Shown piece by piece: positions 1-7,130 of a DNA stretch of 64,000 nucleotides. The position numbers and the translations under genes were made by a program. The notes under the pieces were generated by a model that saw only the letters and a program-made list of their open reading frames with translations, searched no databases and was not told where the DNA came from. Each line of letters opens with the position of its first letter. Position 1 is the stretch's first letter. This stretch comes from Flavobacterium lutivivi (lineage in GTDB: Bacteria > Bacteroidota > Bacteroidia > Flavobacteriales > Flavobacteriaceae), in contig NZ_BMIM01000003.1 in the NCBI RefSeq assembly GCF_014642275.1, forward strand, positions 248,001 through 312,000, given 5' to 3'.

Positions 1-273
1 CAAATCTGAGGTCAAGATATTCGTGAAGTCTCAAGTTACCAACTAGTCCAACATTGAAACCTGTATTGGCTTTAATATCTATTTCTTGTCCAGGAACTTT
101 ATATTCGGTTTTAAAATCGTAGGTACTAAAGCCCAAAAAATAACCCCAATGAACTCTTTGTTTGTCAAAGTTTTCTAGGTTGATAATTGGGTCTTTCGAA
201 AAAACACTTTTTCCAAATTGAGCGTTGGCAGTTGCCACAAAAATCAGTAAAAAAAAGGAAAAGAATTTTTTCA
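1..273 (-). CDS. porT: PorT-family type IX secretion outer-membrane protein (N-terminal part)
   Basis: Only the first 91 residues are in the window; the gene runs off the left edge. A signal peptide is visible (MKKFFSFFLLIFVATANAQ, cleavage after NAQ), followed by FDKQRVHWGYFLGFSTYDF and a start of beta-strand-like sequence. The WGYFLGF-x-DF block right after the leader is typical of PorT/SprT, an outer-membrane beta-barrel needed for type IX protein secretion and gliding in Bacteroidetes. Its start lies 15 bp beyond the ubiE stop on the same strand, so the two are probably co-transcribed, an arrangement I recall from other Flavobacterium genomes. The identification rests on 91 residues plus context. 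Confidence 0.78.
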
Positions 274-287
274 TGTTCTTCAAAAAA

Positions 288-1019
288 TTATTTTTTCGTT
301 GCTTTATAAATGGTTGCTACACCCATGGTTTGTGGTAGTGCAACACAATCTATAAACGAAACTTTTCTTAAAATAGTATTTAATTTTTCACCATATGGAA
401 AATTTGCCGCCGAACTGGATAAATAGCCATAGGCGTTTTTATCTTTTGAAAACAATTTCCCAATCATTGGAAGTATCAATTTAGTATAACAAAAATATCC
501 TTGTTTGAATGGAAATTTGGTTGGCACAGATGTTTCAAGAATAACAAATATTCCATTTGGTTTAAGAACTCTATATATTTCTGAAAGTCCTTTTTCAAGG
601 TTTTCAAAATTTCTAATTCCAAAGGAAACTGTTATTGCATCAAAATGATTGTCAGGAAAAGGCATATTTTCACTATCACCAACAATTAACTCAATCTTAT
701 CGTCAAGATTTTTTTCTTTAATTTTTTTATTGCCAATTTCCAACATTCCTTTCGAAAGGTCTAATCCAATGATTTTTTCTGCGGATGTTTCTGCCATTAA
801 AATGGCTAAATCACCAGTTCCTGTAGCAATGTCTAATATTGTTTTTGGTTTTTGGTCGGCAACTAGTTTTAGTACTTTTTTACGCCATTTTATATCAATT
901 CCCATTGATATAACCCTGTTTAACTCATCATAATTACCAGATATGTTGTCAAACATTTGGGTTACTTGTTCCTTTTTGCCAAGCGTAGAATCTTTATATG
1001 GAGTGATGTTTTTAGACAT
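288..1019 (-). CDS. ubiE: Demethylmenaquinone methyltransferase
   Basis: SAM-dependent C-methyltransferase making the last step of menaquinone synthesis; flavobacteria use menaquinone, so the demethylmenaquinone activity is the relevant one. Visible motifs are the SAM site LDIATGTGDLAI, the acidic strand GLDLSKGML, VSFGIRNFENLEKGL and YRVLKPNG, and a late YGYLSSSAANFPYGE block typical of the family. Length 243 aa is normal. An upstream in-frame start at 1046 would add nine residues, but a -7 promoter element (1033-1040) lies inside that extension, so the ATG at 1019 (MSKNITPYK) is chosen. porT follows 15 bp downstream. Confidence 0.95.
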   Translation of the reverse strand: MSKNITPYKDSTLGKKEQVTQMFDNISGNYDELNRVISMGIDIKWRKKVLKLVADQKPKTILDIATGTGDLAILMAETSAEKIIGLDLSKGMLEIGNKKIKEKNLDDKIELIVGDSENMPFPDNHFDAITVSFGIRNFENLEKGLSEIYRVLKPNGIFVILETSVPTKFPFKQGYFCYTKLILPMIGKLFSKDKNAYGYLSSSAANFPYGEKLNTILRKVSFIDCVALPQTMGVATIYKATKK

Positions 1020-1032
1020 AACAAATTTTACG

Positions 1033-1040
1033 CAAATATA
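1033..1040 (-). promoter_or_regulatory. Bacteroidetes -7 element upstream of ubiE
   Basis: Reads TATATTTG on the minus strand, an exact match to TAnnTTTG, ending 13 nt before the chosen ubiE ATG. It implies a short leader and argues against the longer ubiE start. No clear -33 TTG partner was seen. Confidence 0.6.
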
Positions 1041-1105
1041 GTTCAATCATTTCAAATTTATTGATTTATAATACTCAGTATTTTTTTGAGAAAAATTTAA
1101 AATCT

Positions 1106-1591
1106 TTATTTTTTTAAATACGTCAAAAAACTGAAGCTATATTTGTGTTTTTCATCCTCGGGATGAAAGACTTCTTCATGAAGTTTCCATTTGTTATCAT
1201 CTATTTCGGGGAAAAATGTATCTGCATCAAATGATTGATGAACCTTTGTAATCTCTAACTTATCTGCAAAATCCATAGATTGCTTATAGATTTCTCCACC
1301 GCCAATGATGTAAATGTCCTCATTTTTTGGACACATTTCTATGGCTTTAGTTAAGCTATTTGCCACAAAACAGTTATCGGGAACAGGATATTCTTTTTGT
1401 CTAGTTATAATTATATGCGTTCTGTTTGGCAATGGTTTTGGAAAACTTTCAAATGTTTTTCTTCCCATTATAATGTAATGACCAGTTGTTAATGACTTAA
1501 ATCTTTTGAAATCATCGGGTAAATGCCATAACAAGTCATTGTCTTTGCCCAAAGCATTGTTTTGAGCAACAGCCGCAATAGTAATAATCAT
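1106..1591 (-). CDS. folA: Dihydrofolate reductase, type I
   Basis: NADPH-dependent reduction of dihydrofolate to tetrahydrofolate in the cytosol, needed to recycle the dihydrofolate released by thymidylate synthase (thyA lies 1 kb away on the same strand). The sequence shows the family landmarks in order: IAAVAQNNALGKDNDLLWHLPDD with the substrate-binding Asp, the NADPH-site GRKTFESFPKPLPNRTHIIITR, and IIGGGEIYKQ. The 161-aa length is normal. It starts 6 bp after the stop of the 2TM-protein gene, so the two probably form an operon. Confidence 0.97.
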   Translation of the reverse strand: MIITIAAVAQNNALGKDNDLLWHLPDDFKRFKSLTTGHYIIMGRKTFESFPKPLPNRTHIIITRQKEYPVPDNCFVANSLTKAIEMCPKNEDIYIIGGGEIYKQSMDFADKLEITKVHQSFDADTFFPEIDDNKWKLHEEVFHPEDEKHKYSFSFLTYLKK

Positions 1592-1597
1592 TATTTT

Positions 1598-1933
1598 TTA
1601 AGGTTTAATTTTTTCAGCTTCTATGTCAGCTTTTAGTTGTTCAATTTTTTTCTCTTGGCGAATTATCAATTTGTCAATTTGTGCTCTTTCCCAGTTTTTA
1701 TTCATAAAGCTATCTGTTATAAAAACTTTTATAAAATGCAGAACAAATAAAAACACCCAAAAAGTAACTGCCCAAATCCACCAATTTGTTTGAGGATAAA
1801 TATTCAAAAATCTATTAGAAACAAAAAGAAGTATGCTTCCCAAAAAAAGTAAAACAAAATGATAATAAAGCAGTTTTTTTTGTTTTATTCTTTTTCGAGC
1901 ATATTCATACAATTCGTGTTGTTCACTGTTCAT
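1598..1933 (-). CDS. 2TM domain-containing membrane protein
   Basis: A 111-aa protein with a short charged N-terminus containing YEYARKRIKQKK, two hydrophobic helices (about residues 22-43 and 50-73) separated by a Trp-rich turn (QTNWWIW), and a charged coiled-coil-like C-terminus (IIRQEKKIEQLKADIEAEK). This is the layout of the 2TM domain family, common in Bacteroidetes, sometimes fused to LytTR or kinase modules. Function is unknown. It is the first gene of a probable operon with folA. A near-consensus -7 element (TATATTTA, one mismatch) lies about 20 bp upstream of its ATG. Confidence 0.8.
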   Translation of the reverse strand: MNSEQHELYEYARKRIKQKKLLYYHFVLLFLGSILLFVSNRFLNIYPQTNWWIWAVTFWVFLFVLHFIKVFITDSFMNKNWERAQIDKLIIRQEKKIEQLKADIEAEKIKP

Positions 1934-2173
1934 AGTCGATGAATTTTAGGTTTAAATATAAGATTTATTTTTATAAATAAAAAAACTGTCATTAATGAAT
2001 TTCTAATAAGAAATCGATTTCTTAATTTTAAATTGAAAAATAAATGGGTTTTAAATTACTAATTAGATTAAAAAAAAGATTAGTTTCTAAGAATATGTGA
2101 AAAATGCAATTGGATGTAAATTGTATTAAAAAATGAATTTACTTTGTTGCAGTAATCTATAAATGAAATAGTT

Positions 2174-2470
2174 ATGTCTATCAAGAAACAATTCATGAAA
2201 GCTAAACCAGTATGTAAAGTGACTTTTTCTATTGAAGCAAAAGATGCAAAATTTGCAGCTGTTGTTGGCGATTTTAATAACTGGGATGTAAATTCAGGAA
2301 TTTTATCAAAATTAAAAAATGGAACATTCAAAGGTTTATTTGAAGTACCTAAAGATGCAAGCTATGAGTTCAAGTACTTAGTCGATGGTGATTATGTAAA
2401 TGATCCTCAAGCAGATAGTTATGTATATAATGATTACGCAGGTTCTGAGAACAGCGTAGTGACTGTATAA
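2174..2470 (+). CDS. Isoamylase early-set (CBM48-like) domain protein
   Basis: A stand-alone 98-aa protein covering almost exactly one early-set/CBM48 fold, the domain found at the N-terminus of glycogen-branching and debranching enzymes and of AMPK beta subunits. Visible core: VTFSIEAKDAKFAAVVGDFNNWD, then GTFKGLFEVPKDASYEFKYLVDG and VNDPQADSYVYNDYAGSENSVV. The GDFNNWD and EFKYLVDG blocks are the family signature. No enzyme domain is attached, so it may be a small glycan-binding or regulatory protein; that role is inferred. It is monocistronic, converging on thyA with a shared terminator at 2492-2527. Confidence 0.82.
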   Translation: MSIKKQFMKAKPVCKVTFSIEAKDAKFAAVVGDFNNWDVNSGILSKLKNGTFKGLFEVPKDASYEFKYLVDGDYVNDPQADSYVYNDYAGSENSVVTV

Positions 2471-2491
2471 ATTTTATTGGTTTGTTTGTTT

Positions 2492-2527
2492 AAAAATCCG
2501 TTATTATTTGATAACGGATTTTTTTAT
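2492..2527. terminator. Bidirectional intrinsic terminator between the CBM48 gene and thyA
   Basis: Stem AATCCGTTAT / ATAACGGATT with a 6-nt loop (TATTTG), preceded by A5 and followed by T7, lying between two convergent genes. The A and T flanks let it work on both strands. Confidence 0.9.
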
Positions 2528-2528
2528 T

Positions 2529-3353
2529 TTAAACCGCTACTTCTCCTTTAATATGTGGATGTGGATCGTAATCCAATAGCGTAAAATCCTCAAATGTAAA
2601 ATCAAAAATGTTTTTCACATCAGGATTCAAAACCATTTTTGGTAAAGGTCTTGGTTCTCTTGAGAGTTGTAATTCTAGCTGTTCAAAATGATTGTTGTAG
2701 ATATGGGCATCACCAAAAGTGTGGATGAATTCACCTACTTGCAGTCCGCAAACTTGAGCAATCATCATTGTTAATAGAGCATAAGAAGCTATATTAAAAG
2801 GAACACCAAGGAAAATATCAGCGCTTCGTTGATATAATTGACAAGAAAGTTTACCATCAGCTACATAAAACTGAAAAAAAGCATGGCATGGAGGTAATGC
2901 CGCTTTTCCGTTGGCTACATTTTCTGAAAAAGATTTTGATGTATCAGGCAAAACCGATGGATTCCAAGCGGAAACTAACATTCGTCTGCTATTAGGATTG
3001 GTTTTTAGGGTTTCTATCAATTCAGTAATTTGGTCAATTTCCTCACTGTTCCAATTTCTCCATTGATGTCCGTAAACTGGACCTAAATCGCCGTTTTCAT
3101 CAGCCCATTCATCCCAAATTTTAACACCATTTTCTTTAAGATAACCAATGTTTGTATCTCCTTTTAGAAACCAAAGCAACTCGTATATAATTGACTTTAA
3201 ATGAAGCTTTTTGGTAGTAACCATAGGGAAACCTTCAGCTAAATCAAATCGCATTTGGTAGCCAAAAACACTTTTTGTTCCTGTTCCTGTTCTGTCGCCT
3301 TTTTGACAACCGTTTTCTAAAACGTGTTTTACTAAGTCGTGGTATTGTTTCAT
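2529..3353 (-). CDS. thyA: Thymidylate synthase
   Basis: Converts dUMP to dTMP using methylene-tetrahydrofolate as methyl donor and reductant. Clear landmarks: [13 protein letters not shown] (phosphate loop), [31 protein letters not shown], the catalytic cysteine in [34 protein letters not shown], and [12 protein letters not shown]. At 274 aa it is a little longer than the E. coli enzyme because of a short insert ([15 protein letters not shown]) just before the catalytic Cys loop, which I recall in other Bacteroidetes ThyA. It lies 17 bp after the bifunctional-nuclease-family gene and is probably co-transcribed with it. Confidence 0.97.
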   Translation of the reverse strand: MKQYHDLVKHVLENGCQKGDRTGTGTKSVFGYQMRFDLAEGFPMVTTKKLHLKSIIYELLWFLKGDTNIGYLKENGVKIWDEWADENGDLGPVYGHQWRNWNSEEIDQITELIETLKTNPNSRRMLVSAWNPSVLPDTSKSFSENVANGKAALPPCHAFFQFYVADGKLSCQLYQRSADIFLGVPFNIASYALLTMMIAQVCGLQVGEFIHTFGDAHIYNNHFEQLELQLSREPRPLPKMVLNPDVKNIFDFTFEDFTLLDYDPHPHIKGEVAV

Positions 3354-3370
3354 TGCAATTTATAATTGAA

Positions 3371-3994
3371 TTAGCTTTCTCTTTTCGAAATTTCGTCTCT
3401 TATTCTAGCTGCTTTTTCATAGTCTTCATCTTGTACAGCATTTTCCAACAGAGTATGCAATTCAGATAAACTAAGTTTTGAATATCCTTCTTTTGGTTCA
3501 TTTCCTTCATCATCTAACCCAAATGTTTCGGGAGTAGATAAAACGCCATCGTCTTCTTTTTCGCTCTCTATTTCAGAAGGATTGTTAAGATAAATTCCTG
3601 CTTTATCCAAAATATTTTTATATGTAAAAATAGGAGCATTGAAACGTAATGCTAGAGCAATTGCATCTGATGTTCTTGCGTCAATAATTTCTTCTATTTT
3701 ATCTCGTTCACATATAATGCTAGAGTAAAAAACTCCATCAACTAGTTTGTGAATGATTACTTGTTTTACAACGATATCAAACCTATCAGCAAAACTTTTG
3801 AATAAATCATGTGTTAAAGGTCTTGGCGGTTTTATTTCTTTTTCAAGTGCTATAGCAATAGACTGAGCTTCAAATGCGCCAATAACAATTGGCAATTTTC
3901 TTTCGCCATCAACTTCATTCAATATCAATGCATAAGCACCGTTTTGTGTTTGGCTGTATGATATTCCTTTTATAGTAAGTTTTACTAAACTCAT
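3371..3994 (-). CDS. Bifunctional nuclease (BFN/DUF151) family protein with C-terminal UVR motif
   Basis: Residues 1-135 match the BFN/DUF151 domain: LPIVIGAFEAQSIAIALE, PRPLTHDLFKSF and the family hallmark DARTSDAIALALRFNAPIF. After an acidic linker (about 140-170) the last 30 residues form a UvrB/UvrC-type motif, LLENAVQDEDYEKAARIRDEI. The family has been described as having DNase/RNase activity in plants and Mycobacterium; the exact bacterial role is uncertain, and the UVR motif suggests a protein-protein contact. It precedes thyA with 17 bp between them. Confidence 0.85.
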   Translation of the reverse strand: MSLVKLTIKGISYSQTQNGAYALILNEVDGERKLPIVIGAFEAQSIAIALEKEIKPPRPLTHDLFKSFADRFDIVVKQVIIHKLVDGVFYSSIICERDKIEEIIDARTSDAIALALRFNAPIFTYKNILDKAGIYLNNPSEIESEKEDDGVLSTPETFGLDDEGNEPKEGYSKLSLSELHTLLENAVQDEDYEKAARIRDEISKRES

Positions 3995-4086
3995 TCTTTA
4001 TTTTGTGTAAAGTCAAAGCACAAATTACGAAGTTTTTTTTGGCTTTGCCAATAAATTTTACACACAAATTATAAAAACTTTTTTAA

Positions 4087-4127
4087 CAAAAAAAAATAAG
4101 CTGCTCATTGAAGTTGAACAGCTTATT
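4087..4127 (-). terminator. Intrinsic terminator of the etfBA operon
   Basis: Minus-strand stem GAACAGCTTATT paired with AATAAGCTGCTC (12 bp, one C-A mismatch, 9-nt loop), followed on the minus strand by a long T tract (A-run at 4087-4096 on the plus strand). It lies just after the etfA stop. Confidence 0.85.
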
Positions 4128-4149
4128 TTAGGGTTAGGGTTAGTTATTT

Positions 4150-5118
4150 TTAAGAATTTGCAGCTTTAAATTCTTTAAGTTTTTGTGTCAATTTTGGTAC
4201 AATTTCAAAAGCATCACCAACTACACCATAATCGGCAACTTTGAAGAAAGGAGCTTCAGGATCAGAATTGATGACTACTTTTACTTTTGATGAATTGATT
4301 CCAGCAATATGTTGAATAGCTCCAGAAATTCCTATAGCTACATAAAGATTTGTTGCTACTGGCTTACCTGTTTGTCCAACGTGCTCGCTATGTGGTCTCC
4401 AGCCTAAATCTGAAACTGGTTTAGAACAAGCGGTTGCAGCGCCAAGTACAGAAGCAAGTTCTTCTAGCATTCCCCAGTTTTCAGGACCTTTTAGTCCACG
4501 ACCACCAGAAACTACTACATCTGCATCGGCAATAGTTACTTTTCCAGAACCTTTCTCTACAGATTCTATTTTGATATTAAAATCTGCATCAGTAAGAGTT
4601 GGTTCAAAATTTTCTTCACTCAACGAACTTTGATTTTCAACAATGCCAAATGAATTTTTTGCTAATGCTAGAACTTTTGTGTCAGTTTCAATTTCAGTAA
4701 TATTGAAAGCTTTGTTTGAAAACGCACTTCTTTTTACTTGAAAAGGTGACATATTTACTGGTAATCCTATAACATTTGAAGCAAAGCCAGCATCTAAACC
4801 TACAGCTACTAGTGGAGCAAGATATAAGCTATCAGTAGTTGAAGATAATAGAACAATTTTAGAATTTTCTTTTTGTGCTGCTTTTACAATTAAATCAGCA
4901 TAGGCTTTTGCACTGAAATTAGATAATTTATCATTAGCAACTTTCAATACTTTGTCAACACCATATTTTGACAAATCAGAAACGTTGTTATTGTTTACAG
5001 TTACAGCAGTCACAGTTGTACCTAGTGATTCAGCTACTTTTTTTGCATAAGATGCTAATTCAAATGCTACTTTTTTAAATTTACCTTCAGAGGATTCTGC
5101 GTATATTAATAATGACAT
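4150..5118 (-). CDS. etfA: Electron transfer flavoprotein alpha subunit
   Basis: FAD-binding subunit of the soluble ETF heterodimer, which takes electrons from acyl-CoA dehydrogenases and passes them to the quinone pool. The N-terminal half is the ETF fold (MSLLIYAESSEGKFKKVAFE). The C-terminal FAD domain is unmistakable: SGGRGLKGPENW, LGAATACSKPVSDLGWRP, EHVGQTGKPVATNLYVAIGISG, AIQHIAGINSSKVKVVINSD, then PFFKVADYGVVGDAFEIVP. The 322-aa length is normal. It follows etfB by 24 bp in the same operon and ends at a strong terminator. Confidence 0.97.
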   Translation of the reverse strand: MSLLIYAESSEGKFKKVAFELASYAKKVAESLGTTVTAVTVNNNNVSDLSKYGVDKVLKVANDKLSNFSAKAYADLIVKAAQKENSKIVLLSSTTDSLYLAPLVAVGLDAGFASNVIGLPVNMSPFQVKRSAFSNKAFNITEIETDTKVLALAKNSFGIVENQSSLSEENFEPTLTDADFNIKIESVEKGSGKVTIADADVVVSGGRGLKGPENWGMLEELASVLGAATACSKPVSDLGWRPHSEHVGQTGKPVATNLYVAIGISGAIQHIAGINSSKVKVVINSDPEAPFFKVADYGVVGDAFEIVPKLTQKLKEFKAANS

Positions 5119-5142
5119 GATTTTTAATGTTTTAATTTGAAA

Positions 5143-5889
5143 TTAAATTACTTTAGCTTCATTGTGAAGAAGGTTGATAAGTTCGTCTAGATTGTCTGAA
5201 CTAATCAGTTTCACAGCAGATTTTGGTGCTGGTTTTTCAAATTTCACAGCTTTAGAAGCAATTGTTGCTGTTGTAGGCTCTATGTTTGTTAAAGGTTTTG
5301 TTCTAGCCGTCATGATTCCTCTCATGTTCGGAATGCGTAAATCTTTTTCTTCAACAAGTCCTTTCTGACCACCAATTACAAGAGGTAAAGAAGCCGAAAC
5401 GGTTTCTTTTCCGCCATCTATTTCTCGAGTTACTTTAGCAGTGTTCCCATCAATTTTAATATCGATGCATGAATTAACAAAGTTATAGTTCAAAAGTCCA
5501 GCAAGCATTCCTGGAACCATTCCACCATTGTAATCTAGAGACTCTTTTCCGCAAATTATAAGGTCATAATTACCGTTTTTAACTACTTCTGCCAATTGTT
5601 TTGCAACATAAAAACCATCTGTAGGTGTTGCATTTACTCTAATCGCATCATTAGCACCAATAGCTAAAGCTTTTCTCAAAGTTGGTTCAGTATCTGCACC
5701 TCCAATATTTACAACTGTAACATTAGCGCCTTGTTGTTCTTGAAACCAAATCGCTCTAGTTAAACCAAATTCATCATTAGGGTTGATGACATATTGAACA
5801 CCATTTGTGTCAAATTCAGTATCTCCATTGATAAAATTAATTTTGGAAGTGGTATCAGGTACATGGCTAATGCAAACTAATATTTTCAT
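5143..5889 (-). CDS. etfB: Electron transfer flavoprotein beta subunit
   Basis: AMP-binding partner of EtfA. Landmarks: MKILVCISHVPDTTSKI, NPNDEFGLTRAIWFQE, LRKALAIGANDAIRV, LIICGKESLDYNGGMVPGMLAG and LPLVIGGQKGLVEEKDLRIPNMRGIMTA, the last being the conserved beta-subunit segment next to the alpha-subunit interface. It is the first gene of the etfBA operon and diverges from pdhB across a 210-bp AT-rich gap. A near-match -7 element (TACTTTTA, minus strand) lies about 35 bp upstream but is not exact. Confidence 0.96.
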   Translation of the reverse strand: MKILVCISHVPDTTSKINFINGDTEFDTNGVQYVINPNDEFGLTRAIWFQEQQGANVTVVNIGGADTEPTLRKALAIGANDAIRVNATPTDGFYVAKQLAEVVKNGNYDLIICGKESLDYNGGMVPGMLAGLLNYNFVNSCIDIKIDGNTAKVTREIDGGKETVSASLPLVIGGQKGLVEEKDLRIPNMRGIMTARTKPLTNIEPTTATIASKAVKFEKPAPKSAVKLISSDNLDELINLLHNEAKVI

Positions 5890-6067
5890 TTTATTGATAA
5901 ATTTTAAAATTTTAAGACTGTAAAAGTATAAAATTAATTTCTAATTTTAATATGCATGCATAATATTTTTTCATATTTCAATCGATTTCGTGGATATTCT
6001 AAATGATGAGCAATGAAATCATGATATTTAATAGGTATAGAATTACTCAAAATCAGTTTAATTTTTT

Positions 6068-6075
6068 TATTTTTG
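6068..6075 (+). promoter_or_regulatory. -7 element of pdhB
   Basis: TATTTTTG, an exact TAnnTTTG match followed by CC, ends 24 nt before the pdhB ATG. No clear -33 element was found. Confidence 0.5.
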
Positions 6076-6099
6076 CCATTCGAAAATTTATTTTGAATT

Positions 6100-7077
6100 A
6101 TGAGAACAATACAATTTAGAGAAGCAATTGCTGAAGCGATGAGCGAAGAAATGCGTCGCGATGAGTCAATTTATCTGATGGGTGAAGAAGTAGCAGAATA
6201 CAATGGTGCTTACAAAGCTTCAAAAGGCATGCTCGATGAGTTTGGTCCAAAAAGAGTAATTGATACACCTATTGCAGAATTAGGTTTTGCAGGAATTGCT
6301 GTTGGTTCAGCTATGAATGGATGCCGACCAATTGTTGAATTTATGACTTTTAATTTCTCTTTAGTTGGTATTGATCAAATAATTAACAATGCTGCAAAAA
6401 TGCGTCAAATGTCTGCAGGTCAATTCCCAATGCCAATGGTCTTTAGAGGTCCAACGGCATCTGCTGGTCAGCTAGCTGCAACACATTCGCAAGCATTTGA
6501 AAATTGGTTTGCAAATACTCCTGGTTTGAAGGTAGTTGTTCCATCAACACCATATGATGCCAAAGGTCTTTTGAAATCTGCCATTCGTGATAACGATCCA
6601 GTTATCTTTATGGAAAGTGAGCAAATGTATGGAGATAAAGGCGAAGTGCCAGAAGGAGAATATACAATTCCATTAGGAGTTGCTGATGTAAAAAGAGAAG
6701 GAAACGATGTTACAATTGTTTCTTTCGGAAAAATTATCAAAGAAGCATTGATTGCTGCTGACGAACTAGCTAAAGAAAATATTTCTTGTGAAGTTATCGA
6801 TTTGAGAACTGTTCGTCCTATGGATTATGATGCAATTATCAATTCTGTAAAGAAAACAAACCGATTGGTTGTGCTTGAAGAAGCTTGGCCATTTGCAAGT
6901 GTTGCTTCTGAAATTACTTATATGGTTCAAGATAAGGCTTTTGATTATCTAGATGCTCCAGTTCAAAGAATTACTACTGCTGATACACCAGCACCATATT
7001 CACCAACGTTACTAAAAGAGTGGTTGCCAAACTCAACTGATGTTATAAAAGCGGTGAAAAAAGTAATGTATAAGTAA
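6100..7077 (+). CDS. pdhB: Pyruvate dehydrogenase E1 component, beta subunit
   Basis: Thiamine-diphosphate-dependent E1 beta subunit of the pyruvate dehydrogenase complex. Motifs include QFREAIAEAMSEEMRRD, the TPP-contacting MGEEVAEYNGAYKASKGM, VIDTPIAELGFAGIAVG, EFMTFNFSLVGIDQIINNAAK, and RTVRPMDYDAIINSVKKT before VVLEEAWPFASVASEI. The 325-aa length fits a separate beta subunit rather than a fused E1. The alpha subunit and E2 are not adjacent; the gene has its own promoter and terminator, so it appears monocistronic here. Confidence 0.95.
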   Translation: MRTIQFREAIAEAMSEEMRRDESIYLMGEEVAEYNGAYKASKGMLDEFGPKRVIDTPIAELGFAGIAVGSAMNGCRPIVEFMTFNFSLVGIDQIINNAAKMRQMSAGQFPMPMVFRGPTASAGQLAATHSQAFENWFANTPGLKVVVPSTPYDAKGLLKSAIRDNDPVIFMESEQMYGDKGEVPEGEYTIPLGVADVKREGNDVTIVSFGKIIKEALIAADELAKENISCEVIDLRTVRPMDYDAIINSVKKTNRLVVLEEAWPFASVASEITYMVQDKAFDYLDAPVQRITTADTPAPYSPTLLKEWLPNSTDVIKAVKKVMYK

Positions 7078-7090
7078 CAAAAAATTCTAT

Positions 7091-7098
7091 TATATTTG
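7091..7098 (+). promoter_or_regulatory. Candidate -7 element of the DUF5686 gene, abutting the pdhB terminator
   Basis: TATATTTG, exact consensus, lies between the pdhB stop and the pdhB terminator hairpin. A start site 4-6 nt downstream would fall inside the hairpin's left arm, so new transcripts would escape the terminator. Confidence 0.45.
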
Positions 7099-7123
7099 AA
7101 ACCACGCATTGCGTGGTTTTTTT
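7099..7123 (+). terminator. pdhB intrinsic terminator
   Basis: Stem AAACCACGC / GCGTGGTTT with an ATT loop followed by a T-rich tail. A GTG codon within the right arm opens the next reading frame, but that is not a credible start. Confidence 0.88.
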
Positions 7124-7130
7124 ATTAGCT

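Noticed and set aside
2080-2331. Open frame on the minus strand over the CBM48 gene
   Set aside because: Antisense shadow of a well-supported small protein; no family features or promoter.
4130-4145. Telomere-like TTAGGG repeats (about two and a half units) after the etfA terminator
   Set aside because: Only two full hexamers in AT-rich DNA; no sign of function or of further copies.
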